Part shown: positions 60,096 to 64,000 of the stretch, piece after piece
Position numbering within the stretch: position 1 is the stretch's first letter
How the letters are laid out: every line of letters starts with the position of its first letter
Assembly (NCBI RefSeq): GCF_014656055.1
Contig: NZ_BNBR01000002.1
Location: forward strand, 499,164-563,163
DNA: 64,000 bases
From: Streptomyces griseosporeus
GTDB taxonomy: Bacteria; Actinomycetota; Actinomycetes; Streptomycetales; Streptomycetaceae
Reading direction: 5' to 3'
Program-made: the position numbers and the translations under genes
The notes under the pieces: generated by a model
What the model was told of the DNA's origin: nothing
Databases searched by the model: none
Seen by the model: the letters and a program-made list of their open reading frames with translations, nothing else

Positions 60096-60728
60096 TCACT
60101 GTTCCCGTGTGCCGCTGCCGTCGGTCAGCAGGGCGGTGAGCAGCTGCTTCAGCCAGGAACGCGCGTGCTCGACGTCCTTGTCCAGCAGCAGTTGGACGGT
60201 GACCCCGTCGTAGGCGGCGACCACCGCGCGGGCGGCGCCGTCGGCACCGCCGAGCACGGCGGGCAGGGCGGTGCCCCCTGCGGCCCGCGCGAGCCGGTCG
60301 GCGACGACCTGCCGCAGCCGCTCGCGGTGCTCCAGCAGGGTCTGCGCGACCTCGGGGGCGCGGGCGGCGCGGACCAGGAAGTCCGTCTTCACCAGCAGCC
60401 AGTCCACGTCGAGCAGGAGCACCTCGGTGACCCGGTCCACGGACGCCTGGACGTCGAGGTCGGGTCCGTCCTGGGCGAGCGCGCCGGCGACCTGCTCGGC
60501 GATGAGGTCGGCGCGCTGCCGGTAGAGCGCGAAGAACAGCTCGTCGAGGCTGTCGAAGTTGGAGTAGAAGGCGCCCCGGCTGTAGCCGGCGGCCTCGCAG
60601 ACCTCCTCGATGGAGACCCGCCCGAAACCCTTGGCCGCGAACACGGCGAAGGCGGCGTCGAGCAGGTTGGCCCGCGTGCGCACCCGCCGCCGGGTGACGC
60701 GCGGCGCCGCCGTCCCCTCCACTGCCAT
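60096..60728 (-). CDS. TetR-family repressor upstream of the FAD dehydrogenase
   Basis: A 210-aa TetR regulator. HTH block TRANLLDAAFAVFAAKGFGRVSIEEVCEAAGYSRGAFYSNFDSLDELFFAL is canonical. ATG 60728 is chosen; the upstream extension crosses the operator. Just upstream are two adjacent GATAC-N6-GTATC palindromes (60747-60780), so strong autoregulation of this two-gene minus-strand unit is expected, probably by an effector related to the dehydrogenase substrate. Confidence 0.93.
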   Translation of the reverse strand: MAVEGTAAPRVTRRRVRTRANLLDAAFAVFAAKGFGRVSIEEVCEAAGYSRGAFYSNFDSLDELFFALYRQRADLIAEQVAGALAQDGPDLDVQASVDRVTEVLLLDVDWLLVKTDFLVRAARAPEVAQTLLEHRERLRQVVADRLARAAGGTALPAVLGGADGAARAVVAAYDGVTVQLLLDKDVEHARSWLKQLLTALLTDGSGTREQ

Positions 60729-60746
60729 GCCGATCGCCCTCCGTTC

Positions 60747-60780
60747 GATACGCGAATGTATCCGATACACCGGTGTATCG
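60747..60780. promoter_or_regulatory. tandem TetR operators
   Basis: Two 16-bp sites of the form GATAC-N6-GTATC sit side by side at 60747-60762 and 60764-60779, one base apart. The second is a perfect palindrome (CGATACACCGGTGTATCG, 60763-60780). They lie 19 bp before the tetR ATG and about 80 bp before the alkB-like gene on the other strand. Confidence 0.75.
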
Positions 60781-60857
60781 AAAGGGGCCGGAGAAGACCA
60801 CCGGAGCCCGAGGAGATCGATGGAACAGATTTTCGATTACAGGGTTAGGCTGGTGGT

Positions 60858-61484
60858 ATGAGCACGCAATTCCAGGCTTCGCTGTTCGACCAGACCGACC
60901 GGCTGGAGCTCGGCTCGCTCGCCGGCGTCGAGCGGACGGAGCTGGGCTCAGGCGCCTGGATCGACGTCCTGCCCGGCTGGCTGACCGGGGCCGACGCCCT
61001 GTTCGAACAGCTGGCGGCCGAGGTGCCGTGGCGGGCGGAGCGCCGGAAGATGTACGACCAGGTGGTGGACGTCCCCCGCCTGCTCTGCTTCTACGGCGCC
61101 GGCGACCCGCTGCCCCACCCGGTGCTGGACGAGGCGCGCGACGCGCTCACCGCGCACTACGCCGCCGAGCTGGGCGAGCCCTTCACCACGGCCGGGCTGT
61201 GCTACTACCGCGACGGCCGGGACAGCGTGGCCTGGCACGGCGACCGGATCGGGCGCGGCGCCCGCGAGAACACGATGGTCGCCATCCTCTCCGTGGGCAC
61301 GCCCCGCGACCTGCTGCTCCGCCCGGCCGGCGGCGGCAGCGCGATCCGCCGGCCGCTCGGCCACGGGGACCTGATCGTGATGGGCGGCACCTGCCAGCGG
61401 ACCTGGGAGCACTGCGTACCCAAGACCACCCGGGCGACCGGGCCGCGCATCAGCATCCAGTTCCGCCCGCACGGGGTGCGCTGA
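60858..61484 (+). CDS. AlkB-like 2-oxoglutarate/Fe(II) dioxygenase
   Basis: A 208-aa dioxygenase of the AlkB group, which removes alkyl groups from DNA or RNA bases. Metal triad His127-x-Asp129 (in AWHGDRIG) and His185 (TWEHCVPK), then RISIQFRP for 2-oxoglutarate. The ATG lies 6-7 bp after a TAGGCT -10-like element (60846-60851), so the mRNA may be leaderless. It is divergent from the tetR gene. Confidence 0.9.
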   Translation: MSTQFQASLFDQTDRLELGSLAGVERTELGSGAWIDVLPGWLTGADALFEQLAAEVPWRAERRKMYDQVVDVPRLLCFYGAGDPLPHPVLDEARDALTAHYAAELGEPFTTAGLCYYRDGRDSVAWHGDRIGRGARENTMVAILSVGTPRDLLLRPAGGGSAIRRPLGHGDLIVMGGTCQRTWEHCVPKTTRATGPRISIQFRPHGVR

Positions 61485-61550
61485 ACGCGCCGGAACGCTG
61501 TCGTCCCCGCGCCCTCTCCCCCACACTGAGCCGGACAGGGGGGAGGCCGG

Positions 61551-62762
61551 ATGCCGACGGAGCCCGCACACCCCGCGACCGGCGCCCCGGCGACCGGAAC
61601 CCGACGCGGCGAACTGGACGTCCTGCGCGCGCTCGTCGTGCTGGGGCTGGTCTTCTTCCACGCCGCGCTGGTCTTCTCCCCCGACGACGACTACTACGTC
61701 AAGAACCGGGACACGAGCGGTGCCGTGACCGTGCTCGCCGGGTTCGGCGTGGTGTGGGCGATGCCGATGCTGTTCCTCGTCGCGGGGCTGGGCGCCCGGC
61801 ACTCGCTGCGCCGCCGCGGCCCGGGCGGCTTCGCCCGCGAACGCCTGCTGCGGCTGGGCGTGCCTCTGGTGTTCGCCACGCTCGCCCTGAACCCGCTCCC
61901 GCAGTGGCTGAGGGAGCGCGCCGCCGGCCCCGGCCACCACGAGCCGTACGGGCACTTCTGGCTGCGCTTCCTCACCGTCCGTCCCGACCCGGCCGACTTC
62001 CCGTTCGTCCTGGACGGCCGGTACTTCGAGACGGGCCATCTGTGGTTCGTGGTCCTCCTGCTGGCCTTCTGCCTGATGCTGGCCCCCGTCGCGGACCCCC
62101 TCGCCCGTGCCGCCGGCCGTGCGGCACCCGCCCTGCGGCGCCGGCCGGCCCTGCTCCTGCTGCCCGCACTCGTCCTCGCCGCGATCGACGCGCTGCTGGG
62201 CATGGAGGAGGGCTTCGCGGGCTGGAACCGCTGGGCGTACCTGCTGTTCTTTCTCTACGGCCATGCCCTCGCCGACGACGAGCGGGCCCGGGCCGCCACC
62301 CGGCGCCTGACCGTGCCGGCCGGGGTGCTGGGCCTCGCGCTGTTCGCCGCGACCGCGCCCGGGTTCACGTCCCTGGACGACCCGTTCACCGACGGCTCGG
62401 CGTTCGCGCTGGTCACCCGGGCCCTGTTCGGGGCGGCGGGCTGGTGCTGGGTCCTGGCGATCCTGGGGGTGCTGGAGCGGCGGCGGGAGGCCGCGCCGCG
62501 CGAGGCGAGGGGGCGGGAGCGCGGGCGTGCCGTCCGTGGCTATCTCGTCACCGCGGCCCTGCCGCTGTACGTGCTGCACCAGCCGGTGCTGGTCGCGTTC
62601 GCCTACGGCGTGGTGGGCTGGGCCGCGCCCGCCCCGGTGAAGTACGCGGCGATCGTGGCCGCCTCCCTCGCGGCCGTCCTGCTGCTGTACGAGTACGCCG
62701 TGCGCCGTACGCCGGTCACCCGTGTCCTGTTCGGGATGCGGGCCGCCGCCCCGCCCGGCTGA
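61551..62762 (+). CDS. acyltransferase_3-family membrane protein
   Basis: A 403-aa integral membrane acyltransferase of the OafA/OpgC type, usually transferring acetyl or other acyl groups to exported sugars. The N-terminal RRGELDVLRALVVLGLVFFHAAL carries the catalytic His region, and later HLWFVVLLLAFCLMLA and LPLYVLHQPVLVAF are typical. About ten helices; a Gly/Arg-rich loop near residue 310-325. ATG 61551. Substrate unknown; no polysaccharide cluster is near. Confidence 0.88.
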   Translation: MPTEPAHPATGAPATGTRRGELDVLRALVVLGLVFFHAALVFSPDDDYYVKNRDTSGAVTVLAGFGVVWAMPMLFLVAGLGARHSLRRRGPGGFARERLLRLGVPLVFATLALNPLPQWLRERAAGPGHHEPYGHFWLRFLTVRPDPADFPFVLDGRYFETGHLWFVVLLLAFCLMLAPVADPLARAAGRAAPALRRRPALLLLPALVLAAIDALLGMEEGFAGWNRWAYLLFFLYGHALADDERARAATRRLTVPAGVLGLALFAATAPGFTSLDDPFTDGSAFALVTRALFGAAGWCWVLAILGVLERRREAAPREARGRERGRAVRGYLVTAALPLYVLHQPVLVAFAYGVVGWAAPAPVKYAAIVAASLAAVLLLYEYAVRRTPVTRVLFGMRAAAPPG

Positions 62763-62815
62763 TCTGGTTTCCTTTGTGCGTCGGGCAAGAACCACTTCAC
62801 CTTCGGGGGGACAGC

Positions 62816-63562
62816 ATGCGGGCAGACGTACGCCAAGTCGCCGACGGCACCTACCTGGTGCACGGCAGCAACACCAACTGGGTGATCCTCACCGACGGTG
62901 ACACGGCGACGCTCGTGGACACCGGGTATCCGGGGGACCGGCAGCTCGTGCTGGACTCCCTGGCGCAGGTGGGCAGTTCGCCGGAGGCCGTCGTGGCCGT
63001 GCTGATCACCCACGCCCACAACGACCACCTGGGCTCCGCCGAGCACCTGCGGGCCGCGCACGGCACGCCGGTACGGCTGCACAAGGCCGAAGTGCCGCAC
63101 GCACGGCGGGAGTTCCTGCACCAGGTGTCCGTCGGCACCGTCCTCGCCAACGGCTGGCGGCCGGGCGTGCTGCCCTGGGTCGTACACGCGATCCGCTCCG
63201 GCGGCACCGTGCACGTCCCGGTCGCCTCGCCGGAGGCGTTCGAGGTGTCGGTCCCGCTCGACGTGCCCGGCCGCCCGGTGCCGGTGCACACGCCCGGGCA
63301 CACCCTGGGCCACTGCGTCTTCCACCTCCCCGAGGCGGGGGTGCTGATCTCCGGGGACGCCCTGGTCAGCGGGCATCCCACGGCCCGGGCGAAGGGGCCG
63401 CAGCTGCTGCCCGACATGTTCCACCACGAGCGGGAGCGGGCCCTCGCCTCCCTCGACCTCATCGAGAAGCTGGACGCCGACGTGCTGCTGCCCGGCCACG
63501 GGCCGGTGCACCACGGGCCGGTGCGGGCGGCGGCGCAACAGGCGCGGGAGCGGGCGGCGTAG
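62816..63562 (+). CDS. MBL-fold metallo-hydrolase
   Basis: A 248-aa metallo-beta-lactamase-fold enzyme. Metal motif ITHAHNDHLGSAEHL (HxHxDH), later VPVHTPGHTLGHCVF, ISGDALVSGH and LPGHGPVH provide the other ligands. No signal peptide. ATG 62816 is chosen since the long open frame upstream is a shadow of the acyltransferase and alkB genes. Such proteins hydrolyse thioesters, lactones or nucleic acids; the substrate is unknown. Confidence 0.9.
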   Translation: MRADVRQVADGTYLVHGSNTNWVILTDGDTATLVDTGYPGDRQLVLDSLAQVGSSPEAVVAVLITHAHNDHLGSAEHLRAAHGTPVRLHKAEVPHARREFLHQVSVGTVLANGWRPGVLPWVVHAIRSGGTVHVPVASPEAFEVSVPLDVPGRPVPVHTPGHTLGHCVFHLPEAGVLISGDALVSGHPTARAKGPQLLPDMFHHERERALASLDLIEKLDADVLLPGHGPVHHGPVRAAAQQARERAA

Positions 63563-63661
63563 CTCCGGGGCGGCGCAGGGCGGGCCCGCGCGTCGGTCCA
63601 CGGCTCGGGACGCCGGCGGCCGGGGCGTCGGCGTACGCGCCGGTCCGCTTAGGCTTCGGCC

Positions 63662-64000
63662 ATGGCTTTGCAGATCAGCGCCACCAACCCGGAGCACCCC
63701 GCGCTCCTGCTCGAACTGCCGTGGCACGTGCCGCTGGAGGAGTGGCCCGAGGAGTACCTCGTGCCGCTCCCCCGCGGTATCTCCCGGCACGTGGTCCGCT
63801 ACGCCCGGGCCGGCGACGAGGTGATCGCCGTCAAGGAGCTGGCGGAGCGGCCGGCGCTGCGCGAGTACGAGCTGCTGCGCGACCTCGACCGGCTGGGCAT
63901 CCCGGCCGTCGACCCGCTCGCGGTGGTCACCGGCCGCACCGACGGCTCCGGCGCCCCGCTGGAGCCGGTGCTGGTCACCCGGCATCTGCGCGGCTCGCAG
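63662..64000 (+). CDS. DUF4032/lipopolysaccharide-kinase-like protein, N-terminal part
   Basis: The first 113 codons of a gene running out of the window. MALQISATNPEHPALLLELPWHVPLEEWPEEYLVPLPRGISRHVVRYARAGDEVIAVKELAERPALREYELLRDLDRLGIPAVDPLAVV matches the actinobacterial DUF4032 family, whose fold is kinase-like (Lys in VKEL, Glu-rich helix). ATG 63662 lies after a TTAGGCTTCGGCC stretch with a TTAGGCT -10-like element, perhaps leaderless. Kinase activity is inferred only. Confidence 0.8.
   Translation, partial: MALQISATNPEHPALLLELPWHVPLEEWPEEYLVPLPRGISRHVVRYARAGDEVIAVKELAERPALREYELLRDLDRLGIPAVDPLAVVTGRTDGSGAPLEPVLVTRHLRGSQ

Noticed and set aside
60773..63562. Apparent 929-codon protein ending in an MBL domain
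   Set aside because: The N-terminal two thirds are an Arg/Pro-rich shadow of the alkB-like and acyltransferase genes; only 62816-63562 has a real domain.

Overview
This is a 64 kb stretch of actinobacterial chromosome, almost certainly Streptomyces or a close relative. The evidence is very high GC with strong third-position GC bias, frequent GTG starts, 4-bp stop/start overlaps, a WhiB-like protein, sigma-B-type sigma factors, a DUF5133 protein and a GlgE-type glycogen cluster. I see no tRNA, rRNA, CRISPR array, insertion sequence or integrase. It reads as chromosomal 'arm/core' sequence rather than a mobile island.

Layout. 0-5.2 kb: the end of a luciferase-like oxidoreductase, a polysaccharide deacetylase lipoprotein, and a very large membrane fusion protein (nucleoside-phosphorylase-like domain, low-complexity linker, one membrane helix, solute-binding domain, VWA domain). 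5.2-11 kb: a fructoside uptake operon (binding protein, two permeases, intracellular GH32 enzyme) with its LacI regulator and two matching operator-like sites. 11-20.7 kb: regulators (XRE, MarR, TetR), an aldo/keto reductase, a PAS/GAF/SpoIIE phosphatase, a DoxX-peroxiredoxin pair, two separate pieces of a LigD-type DNA repair ligase, a 35-bp tandem repeat and a secreted NPP1 (necrosis-inducing-like) protein. 20.7-26.9 kb: questin-oxidase-like protein, GNAT, a stand-alone hemC, a sigma-B-type sigma factor, an ANTAR protein and a VOC protein.

26.9-38.8 kb is the alpha-glucan block. glgX and a small ATP-binding-like gene lie on the minus strand, then DUF5133, glgE, treS, mak, glgB and a carboxylate-amine ligase on the plus strand. 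TreS makes maltose from trehalose, Mak phosphorylates it, GlgE polymerises maltose-1-phosphate, GlgB branches the glucan and GlgX debranches it.

38.8-49.5 kb: an acyl-CoA-ligase-like gene, a HATPase and a STAS protein (partner-switching components), a type II NADH dehydrogenase, a FUSC transporter, a DUF1206 membrane protein, a second sigma-B-type sigma factor and another HATPase anti-sigma-like gene. 49.5-64 kb: an Orn/Lys/Arg decarboxylase-fold enzyme, a probable small RNA or attenuator with a strong intrinsic terminator, a cNMP-binding protein, MFS and GNAT genes, a divergent LysE/LysG pair, a Wbl protein, an M1 peptidase, a flavin dehydrogenase with a TetR regulator and a striking tandem operator, an AlkB-like dioxygenase, an acyltransferase, an MBL hydrolase, and the start of a DUF4032 gene.

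The items most worth following are the phosphorylase-VWA fusion at 1678-5145, the structured transcript at about 51115-51206, the tandem palindromic operators at 60747-60780, and the 35-bp repeat array at 17041-17300. All assignments are from reading the sequence; no database search was run.
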